A stretch of 64,000 bases of DNA from Spirosoma panaciterrae DSM 21099 (GCF_000374025.1 NZ_KB893217.1:222141-286140); one strand, 5' to 3'. Shown: positions 44,323 through 52,806, counted from the first letter of the stretch. Notes: generated from the letters alone by a model not told the origin. Numbers and translations: made by a program.

Positions 44323-45075
44323 CTATTCACTATCCCGCCATCGACTTCTTGCCAGCAACACTTCTTTGCCTGATTCATACTGGCTTATCCGGTGTAACAG
44401 CGTATCGGAAGTTTCGGTTGCCAGTTCGATCCGAAGCTGATCCCGCCAATGGCTTTCGGTACGGTAAACTAAATCAATTTCGGCTAATTCCCGCGTCTGA
44501 AGCCAGGAATCTGTAACGGATTCGAGCAACCAGCCTACATACGCCACATTATTCACATGTTGATTCTGATCAATGCTTAACCAACCAACTTCAACCTGTT
44601 TTTCCAGGTCCGACGTAAATGTCGCTGTCTGAAAGTCTGGTTTTGACAAAAGTTTAGGCAGGGGTTCAGGCCCTGAAGGCGGATTTAGACTACGGATGAA
44701 ATCGGGCATAGGCACCATCGTCCGTTTTTCGGTACTAAAGACAAGCCAGGTACTGCTGGCATCAGCCAGTAGCGTATCATCCTCAGCCCGAACCTGGAAA
44801 TCACGGTAAATAAAGTATTTCTCAACTGCCGTCGGGTAGGTCATCAGCCGAATGGTCTGCCCATACCGTGGATAGTGATGAACCCTTAGCCGGAACCGCA
44901 TTAACATCCAGCCCAGGCCCTGACTTGCCAGATCGGCAATGCCGATGCCATAATCCAGCGCATTTCGGTTCGCCGACTCCTGCATCTGGTTCATCAGCGC
45001 CGGGATACTTATACGCCCAAAGGCATCGCACTCATACCCATGCAGGGTAAAGGTATCAGTTTGGATAAAAGCCAT
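44323..45075 (-). CDS. Acyl-ACP thioesterase (FatA/FatB-like)
   Basis: 250 residues with two tandem hotdog folds (about 1-130 and 145-250). The second domain carries the NQHVNN motif at 171-176 (SIDQNQHVNNVAYVGW), as in plant FatA and bacterial acyl-ACP thioesterases, which release free fatty acids from acyl carrier protein. The early ECDAFGRISIPALMNQMQE segment is also conserved. A canonical promoter ends four bases before the ATG at 45075, so the mRNA may be leaderless. Upstream TTG codons are ruled out by the position of the -7 box. The GntR gene follows in the same direction. Confidence 0.9.
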   Translation of the reverse strand: MAFIQTDTFTLHGYECDAFGRISIPALMNQMQESANRNALDYGIGIADLASQGLGWMLMRFRLRVHHYPRYGQTIRLMTYPTAVEKYFIYRDFQVRAEDDTLLADASSTWLVFSTEKRTMVPMPDFIRSLNPPSGPEPLPKLLSKPDFQTATFTSDLEKQVEVGWLSIDQNQHVNNVAYVGWLLESVTDSWLQTRELAEIDLVYRTESHWRDQLRIELATETSDTLLHRISQYESGKEVLLARSRWRDSE

Positions 45076-45079
45076 GCTG

Positions 45080-45109
45080 CAAAGGTACAACAGTATAAAC
45101 GGGCCACAA
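45080..45109 (-). promoter_or_regulatory. Promoter of the thioesterase gene, probably leaderless
   Basis: On the reverse strand, TTG (45109-45107), a 19-base spacer and TACCTTTG (45087-45080) match the Bacteroidota consensus. Only four bases separate the -7 box from the ATG at 45075, so transcription would start at or very near the A of the start codon. Confidence 0.68.
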
Positions 45110-45155
45110 CTATAACTATTTTCCGAAAAACTTATCCTATTCTGCTAAGTTACTA

Positions 45156-45163
45156 TATATTTG
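45156..45163 (+). promoter_or_regulatory. Candidate -7 box for the zinc-ribbon protein gene
   Basis: TATATTTG matches TAnnTTTG exactly, 23 bases before the ATG at 45187. It is divergent from the thioesterase promoter. No -33 TTG is at the right spacing. Confidence 0.5.
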
Positions 45164-45186
45164 CTAAATTGAGATAGATACCCTGT

Positions 45187-45606
45187 ATGGCCGCTCCAAA
45201 ATGCCCCAAATGTAATTCGACTGAAGCCGTTCGCAACGGCATTATTAACCAACGCCAGCGCTTTCGCTGTCGGCAGTGCAACTACAACTTTACGGTCGAT
45301 AAAGTCGGGAAAGGCATCAGCACCTACTATGTTATAAAAGCGCTTCAGCTCTACATCGAAGGCGTCAGTTTCCGCGAAATTGAGCGATTATTGGGTATCA
45401 GCCACGTGTCGGTGATGAACTGGGTCAAGAAATACCAGATCAAAGTACCCGAAAAAAACACCTATCATCCTACCTATAAAATCCTCAATCACAAAGAACT
45501 AGCTGAGTTCATCACGAACAAGGAAAACGTAGAGGGAGCGGGTATGATCATTACCGAATTGGGCGATAAGTTCATGCTGATTAAATGGGAACGTTTTCGG
45601 GATTAA
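45187..45606 (+). CDS. Zinc-ribbon plus helix-turn-helix protein, IS1 InsA-like, stand-alone
   Basis: 139 residues. Residues 1-40 form an IS1-type zinc ribbon (KCPKCNSTEAVRNG and FRCRQCNYNFTVD; two C-x-x-C pairs). Residues about 57-85 form a helix-turn-helix (FREIERLLGISHVSVMNWVK). The C-terminal 50 residues (from about 90) have no DDE transposase features, no inverted repeats flank the gene, and it has its own promoter-like box. It therefore looks like a transposase-derived DNA-binding protein now acting as a regulator, not an active element. A remnant of an IS1-family element is the alternative reading. Confidence 0.82.
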   Translation: MAAPKCPKCNSTEAVRNGIINQRQRFRCRQCNYNFTVDKVGKGISTYYVIKALQLYIEGVSFREIERLLGISHVSVMNWVKKYQIKVPEKNTYHPTYKILNHKELAEFITNKENVEGAGMIITELGDKFMLIKWERFRD

Positions 45607-45614
45607 GTCGACTC

Positions 45615-45632
45615 ATGGTGGTCATCCACCAT
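45615..45632 (+). terminator. Weak hairpin terminator after the zinc-ribbon gene
   Basis: ATGGTGG (45615-45621) pairs with CCACCAT (45626-45632) around TCAT, nine bases after the stop codon, followed by the T-rich CGTTTCTTCG. The T tract is interrupted, so strength is uncertain. The remaining bases to 45760 show nothing else. Confidence 0.45.
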
Positions 45633-45760
45633 CGTTTCTTCGATTTCAACGAACTACAGGCATTTCTATAGAATTTTAGCATATCAACACCATTCATTTG
45701 CGTACATCGGTCAAACAGAAGCAGTTTTGAATCGCTTAACCTAAACTTCTTCCTGACCAA

Positions 45761-47155
45761 ATGAATGCATTTTCTAACCGTTTGCTGTGGGCTGGCGCTA
45801 TTACACTAGCAAGTGCCAGCCTTATGCAACCAGCACAGGCCCAGACGAATACAGGGCCACAAGCCACTGGCAACACGACGATGATCCCCATGACATCATC
45901 GGTAGCCAGTACCCCTTCTGCCACCGTACCGGCAACGACCTCACCGACCAGCACACCGACATCAGCCAAACCTGCCGAAACACCCGTCTTCTCGGTTAAG
46001 TTTACTGGCTTTGTGCGGAACGATGTATCCTGGGATTCGCGCCAGACCGTAAACCTGCGCGAAGCCTCTGTCGATCTCTGGGCGAAAGACAAACAACTCG
46101 ACATGAACGGCAACGACATCAATGCCGTACCCAATTTAAACATGCTGGGCATCAACAGCCGCTTGGGCGTTACGTTCAACGGCCCCGATGCCTGGGGCGC
46201 TAAAACATCCGGTTTACTGGAAATGGAATGGTTCGGGCCGTCGGACGCAGCCGTTGGGGGAGTACGGTTGCGCCACGCCTGGGCTAAGCTGGACTGGGCC
46301 AAGACCCAACTAGCGTTTGGCCAGTTCTGGCATCCGCTGTTCGTTACGGACTGTTTCCCTGGTGTTGTGAATTTCAATACGGGTATTCCCTTCCAGCCGT
46401 TTAACCGCAGCCCGCAGGTTCGTCTGACCAAACACCTGAACGCCGACTGGCACCTGATCGTAGCAGCCATTGCTCAGCGCGATTTTACCAACTCGGGTAT
46501 CAACGGTAGTTCGTCTGAATACCTCCGCAACACCTCCGTACCGAATCTGCATGCCCAACTTCAGTTGAAACGCGAAAAAGTGCTGGCCGGGATTGCCTTC
46601 GATTATAAAGTCATTCGTCCACGACTATCGGTAGGTAGCGGCACTACCCTTCAGGAATTGAACGCTACTGTCGGCAGTACGGCCATCATGGGTTATCTAA
46701 AAGTGATAAGCAGCCGGACAACGTTTAAAGCGGAGATTGTATCGGGCTCTAACCTGACCGACCATGTGATGCTGGGTGGGTTTCTGGCCTACGGCACCAA
46801 TGGTATTGAATCGTCGTACAAGCCTGTCAAAATAACCTCGATGTGGGCCGAAATCCACGGCAACGGCAAAAAAGTAGTACCGGGCCTGTTCGTCGGCTAC
46901 TGCAAAAATGCAGGCAACGACCCCAACGCCATTGCCGCCTACGGCCGGGGAATCGGGATAACGGGCCGTGGGGGTATCGACAACCTGATGCGGATTGCAC
47001 CCCGTATTGAGTTTATTGCGGGCAAATTCAAACTGGGCACCGAGTACGAATACACGGCCGCCGGTTATGGTACGTCTACCTCCGACGCTCGCGTGACCAG
47101 CGTCGAAACCATTTCCAACTCGCGTCTGCTGCTAACTACCACGTTCGCGTTCTAA
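45761..47155 (+). CDS. Outer-membrane beta-barrel porin
   Basis: 464 residues. A signal peptide (LLWAGAITLASASLMQPAQAQ) is followed by a Thr/Ser/Pro/Ala-rich linker of about 50 residues and then an array of amphipathic strands typical of a 16- to 18-strand porin (FSVKFTGFVRNDVSWDSRQT, RLRHAWAKLDWAKTQLAFGQ, LGTEYEYTAAGYGTST). It closes with LLLTTTFAF, a terminal phenylalanine as in outer-membrane barrels. It is the first gene of the acetate/propionate module, so it probably lets short organic acids cross the outer membrane. The low-complexity linker is unusual for a porin and may sit in the periplasm or bind peptidoglycan. Confidence 0.85.
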   Translation: MNAFSNRLLWAGAITLASASLMQPAQAQTNTGPQATGNTTMIPMTSSVASTPSATVPATTSPTSTPTSAKPAETPVFSVKFTGFVRNDVSWDSRQTVNLREASVDLWAKDKQLDMNGNDINAVPNLNMLGINSRLGVTFNGPDAWGAKTSGLLEMEWFGPSDAAVGGVRLRHAWAKLDWAKTQLAFGQFWHPLFVTDCFPGVVNFNTGIPFQPFNRSPQVRLTKHLNADWHLIVAAIAQRDFTNSGINGSSSEYLRNTSVPNLHAQLQLKREKVLAGIAFDYKVIRPRLSVGSGTTLQELNATVGSTAIMGYLKVISSRTTFKAEIVSGSNLTDHVMLGGFLAYGTNGIESSYKPVKITSMWAEIHGNGKKVVPGLFVGYCKNAGNDPNAIAAYGRGIGITGRGGIDNLMRIAPRIEFIAGKFKLGTEYEYTAAGYGTSTSDARVTSVETISNSRLLLTTTFAF

Positions 47156-47307
47156 TCTATAGATGAAAATAGAACAATTTCCGGCAATTGTTGACTCTTT
47201 CCCAAGGCTTTGCTAATTCGCATACGGAAACTGCCTGATCAATAGCCAGCCTCATTTTCAAATCCAATTCGAATCGTTCCTTAACCCCTTAACACGCTAA
47301 ATCTCAT

Positions 47308-48894
47308 ATGGTTGCATCTCCTGCATCCCGAAAGCCCTCGACCACCAGTACCCGCTCGCTGGTTAGCATTATTGGCGCGTCGTCGGTTGGTACCCTCATC
47401 GAGTGGTACGACTTTTATATCTTCGGTTCGCTGGCTACCGTGCTGGCTACCAAATTCTTTCCCGAAGGCAACCCAACGGCCGCTTTCCTATCCACGCTGG
47501 CTACGTTTGCTGCCGGTTTCGTGGTGCGGCCCTTTGGTGCCTTGTTCTTCGGTCGTCTGGGCGATCTGATCGGGCGTAAGTACACGTTCATGGTCACGCT
47601 ACTGCTGATGGGTGGTGCCACCTTTGCCATCGGCCTGATACCCAGCTATGAGACCATCGGGTTTCTGGCGCCGACCCTGGTGCTGATTCTGCGGCTGTTG
47701 CAGGGGCTGGCCCTGGGCGGTGAATACGGTGGAGCCGCCACCTACGTAGCCGAACATTCGCCCGTTGAAAAACGGGGGTACTGGACCTCCTGGATTCAGA
47801 CAACGGCCACGGCTGGGTTGTTCATTTCGCTACTGGTCATTATGGCTACCCGCGTTTCGCTGTCGAAAGAAGCGTTCGATGATTGGGGATGGCGCGTCCC
47901 GTTCTGGGTGTCGATTATTATGGTAGCGGTTTCGTACATCATCCGCCAGAACATGCACGAGTCGCCCCTGTTTGCCAAGGCCAAAGCCGAAGGAAAAACG
48001 TCGGCTAATCCTCTGAAAGAAAGTTTTGGGAATAAATACAACTTCAAATTTGTGTTGCTGGCACTGTTCGGGGCAACGATGGGCCAGGGCGTGGTTTGGT
48101 ATACGGGGCAGTTTTATGCCATGAGCTTTATCAAAACGGTTTGTAGCGTCGACGCCATGCAGTCGGACGGGCTGATGTCGATTGCCCTACTGATGGGAAC
48201 TCCGTTCTTTGTTGTCTTTGGCTGGCTGTCGGACCGGATTGGTCGTAAACCCATTATGCTGGCGGGGATGCTGATTGCCATTCTTTCGTATCGGACCCTG
48301 TACGAAAACATTTACCAGACCACCAACCTCAAAAACAAGCAGGAGATTACCGAAAAAACGACCTCCGAAACAACCTTAGCGCCTGACCCAAAAGCTGCTG
48401 GTGTATCGATCAGCACCCTCACCGTCAAGAAAGAATACACCGACGGGACTAAACTGACGGAGGTTACCAAAACCAAAATCCTGGCCGAACCTGCTGCCGA
48501 ACCCGCCAAACCAGAGGTCAAGAAAACCATCACCATCAACGATAGCGACCGCTGGACCCTGATCTGGCTGGTATTCGTTCAGGTTATTTTTGTGACGATG
48601 GTGTACGGCCCAATCGCGGCCTTCCTGGTCGAAATGTTCCCGACCAAAATCCGGTACACGTCGATGTCGCTTCCGTATCATATTGGCAATGGCGTGTTTG
48701 GCGGATTGCTTCCAGCCGTGGCTACCTATCTGGCCACCAAAGCCAAAGATGCCAACACAGCCGCCGAAAAAGCGGGCGAACTCATCCCCAATGCCGCTCC
48801 CTACCTGGAAGGACTTTGGTACCCGATCATCGTAACGGCTGTTTGCCTGGTGATTGGCGTTTTCTATATCAAAGACAAGCGAGTAACGGATTAA
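47308..48894 (+). CDS. MFS transporter, metabolite:H+ symporter (MHS) type with a central insertion
   Basis: 528 residues. IGASSVGTLIEWYDFYIFGS at the N-terminus, GRLGDLIGRKYTF after helix 2 and LRLLQGLALGGEYGGAATY in helix 4 are hallmarks of the MHS family (ProP, ShiA, KgtP, dicarboxylate and acetate-type carriers). About 75 residues at 336-411 (Lys, Thr and Glu rich, with TLTVKKEYTDGTKLTEVT) are inserted between transmembrane helices where relatives have a short loop. The last helices (MVYGPIAAFLVEMFPTKIR) are intact. It would import a monocarboxylate or dicarboxylate with protons; the neighbouring acyl-CoA synthetases favour acetate or propionate. The gene lies 152 bases after the porin gene. 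Confidence 0.9.
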   Translation: MVASPASRKPSTTSTRSLVSIIGASSVGTLIEWYDFYIFGSLATVLATKFFPEGNPTAAFLSTLATFAAGFVVRPFGALFFGRLGDLIGRKYTFMVTLLLMGGATFAIGLIPSYETIGFLAPTLVLILRLLQGLALGGEYGGAATYVAEHSPVEKRGYWTSWIQTTATAGLFISLLVIMATRVSLSKEAFDDWGWRVPFWVSIIMVAVSYIIRQNMHESPLFAKAKAEGKTSANPLKESFGNKYNFKFVLLALFGATMGQGVVWYTGQFYAMSFIKTVCSVDAMQSDGLMSIALLMGTPFFVVFGWLSDRIGRKPIMLAGMLIAILSYRTLYENIYQTTNLKNKQEITEKTTSETTLAPDPKAAGVSISTLTVKKEYTDGTKLTEVTKTKILAEPAAEPAKPEVKKTITINDSDRWTLIWLVFVQVIFVTMVYGPIAAFLVEMFPTKIRYTSMSLPYHIGNGVFGGLLPAVATYLATKAKDANTAAEKAGELIPNAAPYLEGLWYPIIVTAVCLVIGVFYIKDKRVTD

Positions 48895-48911
48895 AATTTA
48901 CCCCTCCCCAA

Positions 48912-48935
48912 CCCTCCCCTGCTTTCAGGGGAGGG
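48912..48935. repeat. C-rich hairpin repeat (CCCTCCCCT type)
   Basis: CCCTCCCCT (48912-48920) pairs with AGGGGAGGG (48927-48935) around a six-base loop, just after the MHS carrier stop. It is of the same kind as the hairpins at 8084-8128 and 49345-49369. Confidence 0.7.
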
Positions 48936-49021
48936 AGACTTTCAACCTAGTGGCTGGACACTTTTATTTAGCCCAGCGTAAGGACGCTGATGACAATGAC
49001 TATCAATGCGTTTTACTCCTC

Positions 49022-49042
49022 GCGTCTTTGCGCCCTCGCGGT
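49022..49042. repeat. Dispersed repeat, inverted copy of 11448-11468
   Basis: These 21 bases are the exact reverse complement of 11448-11468 (core GCGAGGGCGCAAAGACGC). Here only one arm is present, without the partner arm that makes a palindrome at the first site. Confidence 0.75.
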
Positions 49043-49108
49043 AAAAAAACAGATCCAGCTATTTAACTTATACAAAGTCATTTTTAAGTCCTGATAACGA
49101 TTAACATC

Positions 49109-49333
49109 ATGAACGCGATAAAACGAATTCTGGGTATTGTATGGCTGGCGATCGCTGCGCTGGCGGGTTATTTTGGCATCTTTCAGTTTGGTATTCCCAA
49201 GCTGGCTACCGGCAAGCAGGAAGACCTTGTCTTTGGTATCATCATCCTGTTTGTCCTCATGCCGATTATTGTCGGAGGATTAGCCGTTTTCGGTTTTTAT
49301 GCCTTGCAAAACGAGTACGCCGACGAAGCGTAA
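49109..49333 (+). CDS. Small two-helix membrane protein (DUF6814-like)
   Basis: 74 residues. Two hydrophobic helices, ILGIVWLAIAALAGYFGIF and LVFGIIILFVLMPIIVGGLA, are joined by the short loop IPKLATGKQED, and an acidic tail follows (NEYADEA). I believe it matches a small Bacteroidota membrane family found beside acetate-type carriers, but this rests on memory of the family. It may be a helper subunit of the MHS carrier encoded upstream. No catalytic residue is visible. Confidence 0.78.
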   Translation: MNAIKRILGIVWLAIAALAGYFGIFQFGIPKLATGKQEDLVFGIIILFVLMPIIVGGLAVFGFYALQNEYADEA

Positions 49334-49344
49334 CCTCACCCCTG

Positions 49345-49369
49345 CCCCTCTCCTAAAACAGGAGAGGGG
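49345..49369. repeat. C-rich hairpin (CCCCTCTCCT type), possible terminator
   Basis: CCCCTCTCCT (49345-49354) and AGGAGAGGGG (49360-49369) form a perfect 10-bp stem with a five-base loop, followed by TTTC. It is placed 12 bases after the small membrane protein stop. It could slow or stop transcription before the sensor-kinase unit. Confidence 0.65.
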
Positions 49370-49437
49370 TTTCAAAAACGGGTCTCTGATATTTCAACAC
49401 TAGCCGTTACAGAGTCCACTTTTTTCATCTTCCCACC

Positions 49438-49650
49438 GTGAAACGTGCCCGCCTTATTTTTCTGAGCCTGCTGTTTGTACTGCTGTTCAACGAGCCGCTG
49501 ATTTCCATTGTCAACCGTCCCGTTCTGGTAGCCGGACTACCCATGCTGTATGCATACGTACTGGGCGTTTGGGCAGTTATGATCGGCTTGATTGCTCTGG
49601 TATTGCACCGCTCGCGTTCGACCGACGACCCGTCCAACTCCGATGAATAG
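49438..49650 (+). CDS. Small membrane protein coupled to the SLC5-histidine kinase
   Basis: 70 residues starting at GTG. Two hydrophobic helices (LIFLSLLFVLLFNEPLISIV and MLYAYVLGVWAVMIGLIALV) and a charged C-terminus (HRSRSTDDPSNSDE). The layout resembles the small partner proteins encoded just before SLC5-type symporters. Its stop codon overlaps the start of the transporter-kinase fusion by eight bases, which implies coupled translation and probably a physical partnership. This function is inferred from the overlap and layout. Confidence 0.78.
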   Translation: MKRARLIFLSLLFVLLFNEPLISIVNRPVLVAGLPMLYAYVLGVWAVMIGLIALVLHRSRSTDDPSNSDE

Positions 49651-52363
49651 CCTTACGATTATCGTCTGCTCGCTGCTGTATCTGGGGCTGCTGTTCGGTA
49701 TTGCCTTCTGGGCCGAACGTCGGGAGCGGACACTGGTTGCCCGGCAGAAACAGAGCTTACTCAACAATCCCTACATCTACGCCCTGTCGTTGGCCGTGTA
49801 CTGTACAGCCTGGACGTTCTATGGGAGTGTGGGGCAGGCGGCCACGCAGGGCATCAACTTTTTGTCGGTCTACATTGGCCCAACGCTGGCGGCTCCGCTC
49901 TGGTGGATCGTTCTTCGGAAAATCATTCGTATCTGTAAAGTCCATCGCATTACCAGCATTGCCGACTTCATTTCAGCTCGCTATGGTAAAAACCGAGGGC
50001 TCGGCATTCTGGTGACCGTTATCTGTGTGGCCGGAATTATCCCCTATATCTCCATTCAGTTAAAAGCCACAGCCGTCAGTTTCGCCCTCCTGTCGGGCCA
50101 ATCGTCGGCTACGCACAAGCCATCATTTCTCACCGATCAGGCGTTTTACATGACGTTATTGCTCGGGGCATTCACCATTTTGTTTGGTACGCGCAAACTG
50201 GAAGCCACCGAACGGCACGAAGGACTGGTAACGGCCATTGCCTTCGAGTCGCTGGTCAAACTAATCGCTTTTCTGGCCGTAGGCTTATATGTCACGTTTG
50301 GGCTGTTCAACGGGCCGGGCGATATTTTCGGGCGAGCCAGTCAACAGCCAGCTTTACAGGCCAGCCTGACCTTTGGTCCGGGGCACTCGTCGGCCGACTG
50401 GTTCTGGTACACGCTACTCTCCATCCCGGCCATTCTGTTTTTGCCCCGGCAGTTTCAGGTGGCGGTTGTCGAAAATGTGGAGGAACGCCATCTCAATAAA
50501 GCCATGTGGCTGTTCCCGCTCTATCTGTTTCTGATCACCCTGTTTGTATTGCCTGTAGCCTTTGGCGGTAAATTGTGGTTTGGCAATACAGGACTCGATG
50601 CGGATGGCTACGTTCTTTCGCTCCCTCTCCTGACGGGGCAGAAAGGACTGGCGCTACTCGCGTACATCGGTGGATTATCAGCGGCAACAAGCATGATCAT
50701 CGTTGAAACGACAGCCTTGAGTGTCATGATTAGTAACAATGTCGTGATGCCCTGGCTGGTTAGCCGCCCGGCCTGGCAACTGAAGCTGGGCAATCAGTCG
50801 AGTCGGTTTGTGATGTACACCCGGCGGCTGGCCATTCTGGTTCTGTTGCTGATCTCATACGGCTACTATCGGGATGTATCGGACCGTTTTTCACTAGTCT
50901 CGGTGGGTATGATTTCCTTTGCGGCCGTAGCCCAGTTCAGCCCGGCCATCATTGGTGGTATCTGCTGGAAAAATGGCGCTCAGGCCGGGGCACGGTTGGG
51001 CCTTATTGTTGGTACAGCGATCTGGTTTTACACGTTGATTGTGCCCACGCTCGTTCCAGTGCTATTGCCCGAATCGTTGCTGAACGATGGTCCGTTTGGA
51101 CTGAGTTTTCTGAAACCACAAGCCCTGTTTGGGCTAACTAGCCTAACCCCCATTGCCCATTCGGTATTCTGGTCGTTGTTTTTTAATGTGGGCTGTTACG
51201 TCTGGGGTTCCATCAACCGCCCGCAAACGGCACTCGACCACAATCAGGCCATCCTGTTTGTCGATGTGTTTCAGTTCAACCGCCCGTCCGAAAACACCGC
51301 CATCTGGAAAGGGAAAGTTTCCGTCGATGCCTTACGTAAACTGCTGATTACATTTTTTGGCCCCGAACAAAGCCAGAAAACGCTGGAACGATTCGCCCGA
51401 CGCAACCGGCTGATGGACCGTCAGTCCTACGCCGATCCGGGGTTGGTTACCTTCACCGAAAAAATGCTGGCCGGGGCCATTGGTACCGCTTCGGCCCGGA
51501 TTCTGGTATCGTCTATCGCTAAAGAAGATCCGATTACAGTCGATGAAATCATCCGAATTCTGAAAACCTCGCAGGAACTGATGACCGTCAATAAAGAGCT
51601 GGAACGCAAATCGAACGAGTTGCAGCAACTAACCCGGCAGCTCAGCGAAACCAACGAACGGCTGAAACAGATGGACCAGCAGAAAGACGAGTTTCTATCG
51701 ACGATCACACACGAGATTCGTACCCCGATCACGTCGATCCGGGCCTTGACCGAAATTTTGCACGACAACGATGATGTAGATACGGCCACCCGGCAGCAAT
51801 TTCTCGGAACCGTTATCAAAGAATCGGAACGACTGACCCGGCTGATCAACCAGGTGCTGGACCTCGAACGGTTTGAGTCTGGCCGGATGCGGCTGCATCT
51901 GGAACCACTTCTCCTACGCGACGTCATCAAAGATGCGGTTGAAGCGACTGGCCAACTGGCTTCGGAGAAATACGTAGATGTACAGTTCCTGGCCGATTGC
52001 CCGCCCACGCCCGTTGTGGCCGACCGTGACCGGCTCATGCAGGTGCTGATCAATCTGCTCTCGAACGCCATCAAATTCTGTGAACCTGAAAAAGGTAGGA
52101 TTATCGTCCGGTTGGTGGTGGAAGGAACTACCTGCAACGTCAGTGTCTGCGACAATGGCGCGGGCATCGACCCCGCCCTTCATGAACTCATTTTCGAGAA
52201 GTTTTACCAGGTGCAGGGCGACCATCGAAAACCAAAAGGCAGCGGACTGGGATTGGCGATCACGAAAAAAATCATAGAATTGCATAACGGTAGTATCGAT
52301 GTAGACAGCCAGCCCGGACACGGTTCGGTGTTTACCTTTCAATTGCCGTTATCCACAGGGTAG
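49643..52363 (+). CDS. SLC5 transporter-STAC-sensor histidine kinase fusion (CbrA/CrbS type)
   Basis: 906 residues. The N-terminal 540 or so residues form a sodium:solute symporter domain with about 13 helices (YIYALSLAVYCTAWTFYGSV, ITSIADFISARYGKNRGLG). A STAC-like linker follows, with YADPGLVTFTEKMLAGAIG and ASARILVSSIAKEDP. Then come a coiled coil (ELERKSNELQQLTRQLSETN) and the kinase core: phospho-acceptor His690 in STITHEIRTPITSIRALTE, an N-box (QVLINLLSNAIKFCEP), a G1 box (VCDNGAGIDP) and a GSGLGLAITKKIIELH lid. CrbS and CbrA control acetate and carbon use in gammaproteobacteria. The start at 49643 overlaps the previous gene. Confidence 0.93.
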   Translation: MNSLTIIVCSLLYLGLLFGIAFWAERRERTLVARQKQSLLNNPYIYALSLAVYCTAWTFYGSVGQAATQGINFLSVYIGPTLAAPLWWIVLRKIIRICKVHRITSIADFISARYGKNRGLGILVTVICVAGIIPYISIQLKATAVSFALLSGQSSATHKPSFLTDQAFYMTLLLGAFTILFGTRKLEATERHEGLVTAIAFESLVKLIAFLAVGLYVTFGLFNGPGDIFGRASQQPALQASLTFGPGHSSADWFWYTLLSIPAILFLPRQFQVAVVENVEERHLNKAMWLFPLYLFLITLFVLPVAFGGKLWFGNTGLDADGYVLSLPLLTGQKGLALLAYIGGLSAATSMIIVETTALSVMISNNVVMPWLVSRPAWQLKLGNQSSRFVMYTRRLAILVLLLISYGYYRDVSDRFSLVSVGMISFAAVAQFSPAIIGGICWKNGAQAGARLGLIVGTAIWFYTLIVPTLVPVLLPESLLNDGPFGLSFLKPQALFGLTSLTPIAHSVFWSLFFNVGCYVWGSINRPQTALDHNQAILFVDVFQFNRPSENTAIWKGKVSVDALRKLLITFFGPEQSQKTLERFARRNRLMDRQSYADPGLVTFTEKMLAGAIGTASARILVSSIAKEDPITVDEIIRILKTSQELMTVNKELERKSNELQQLTRQLSETNERLKQMDQQKDEFLSTITHEIRTPITSIRALTEILHDNDDVDTATRQQFLGTVIKESERLTRLINQVLDLERFESGRMRLHLEPLLLRDVIKDAVEATGQLASEKYVDVQFLADCPPTPVVADRDRLMQVLINLLSNAIKFCEPEKGRIIVRLVVEGTTCNVSVCDNGAGIDPALHELIFEKFYQVQGDHRKPKGSGLGLAITKKIIELHNGSIDVDSQPGHGSVFTFQLPLSTG

Positions 52364-52440
52364 CCTGTACGGTTTTCGGTATCAGCCAGCGGATTACCGC
52401 CCTGTTCCTGACTACCGAAGGCAACCGTAAATCGAGCGTT

Positions 52441-52806
52441 ATGGCTAATGTACTGATCGCCGACGACGAGCCGAATATTCTGCTGTCGCTGGAGTTTTTG
52501 ATGAAAAAAGAAGGACATAAGGTATTCATTGCCCGCGATGGTGGCGAAGCGTATGAACTACTTCAGCATCATAAGCCCGACCTGCTGATGCTGGACATCA
52601 TGATGCCCCGCATGAACGGACTTGAGCTTTGCCGATACGTTAAAAGCACAGACGGGTTTCAGCATAGTAAAATCATTATTCTGAGTGCCAAAGGAAAAGA
52701 AGCCGATATACAGCGTGGATACGAATCGGGAGCCGACCTCTACGTGGCCAAGCCCTTTTCGACCCGCGACCTGGTTGTCAAAGTAAATCAACTCCTGTCG
52801 GCCTGA
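52441..52806 (+). CDS. Receiver-only response regulator (CheY-like)
   Basis: 121 residues made of a single receiver domain: the acidic pair in VLIADDEPN, phospho-acceptor Asp52 in LLMLDIMMPRMNG, Ser82 in IILSAKGKE and Lys104 in LYVAKPFSTRD. There is no DNA-binding domain, unlike the LuxR-type partner CrbR of the proteobacterial system. It starts 78 bases after the transporter-kinase fusion and is presumably its phosphorylation target. It must act through another protein or by binding a partner, and the output is unknown. Confidence 0.94.
   Translation: MANVLIADDEPNILLSLEFLMKKEGHKVFIARDGGEAYELLQHHKPDLLMLDIMMPRMNGLELCRYVKSTDGFQHSKIIILSAKGKEADIQRGYESGADLYVAKPFSTRDLVVKVNQLLSA

Noticed and set aside
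45148-45155. CTAAGTTA near the zinc-ribbon promoter as a third GntR operator
   Set aside because: Only half of the 18-bp palindrome is present and the second half is absent, so chance similarity is likely.
45736-46470. Reverse-strand open frame of 244 codons opposite the porin gene
   Set aside because: Low-complexity composition mirrors the Thr/Pro-rich linker and barrel of the porin; no family match and no promoter.
51427-52167. Reverse-strand open frame of 246 codons opposite the kinase core
   Set aside because: Serine- and arginine-rich translation typical of an antisense shadow; the forward kinase motifs are unambiguous.
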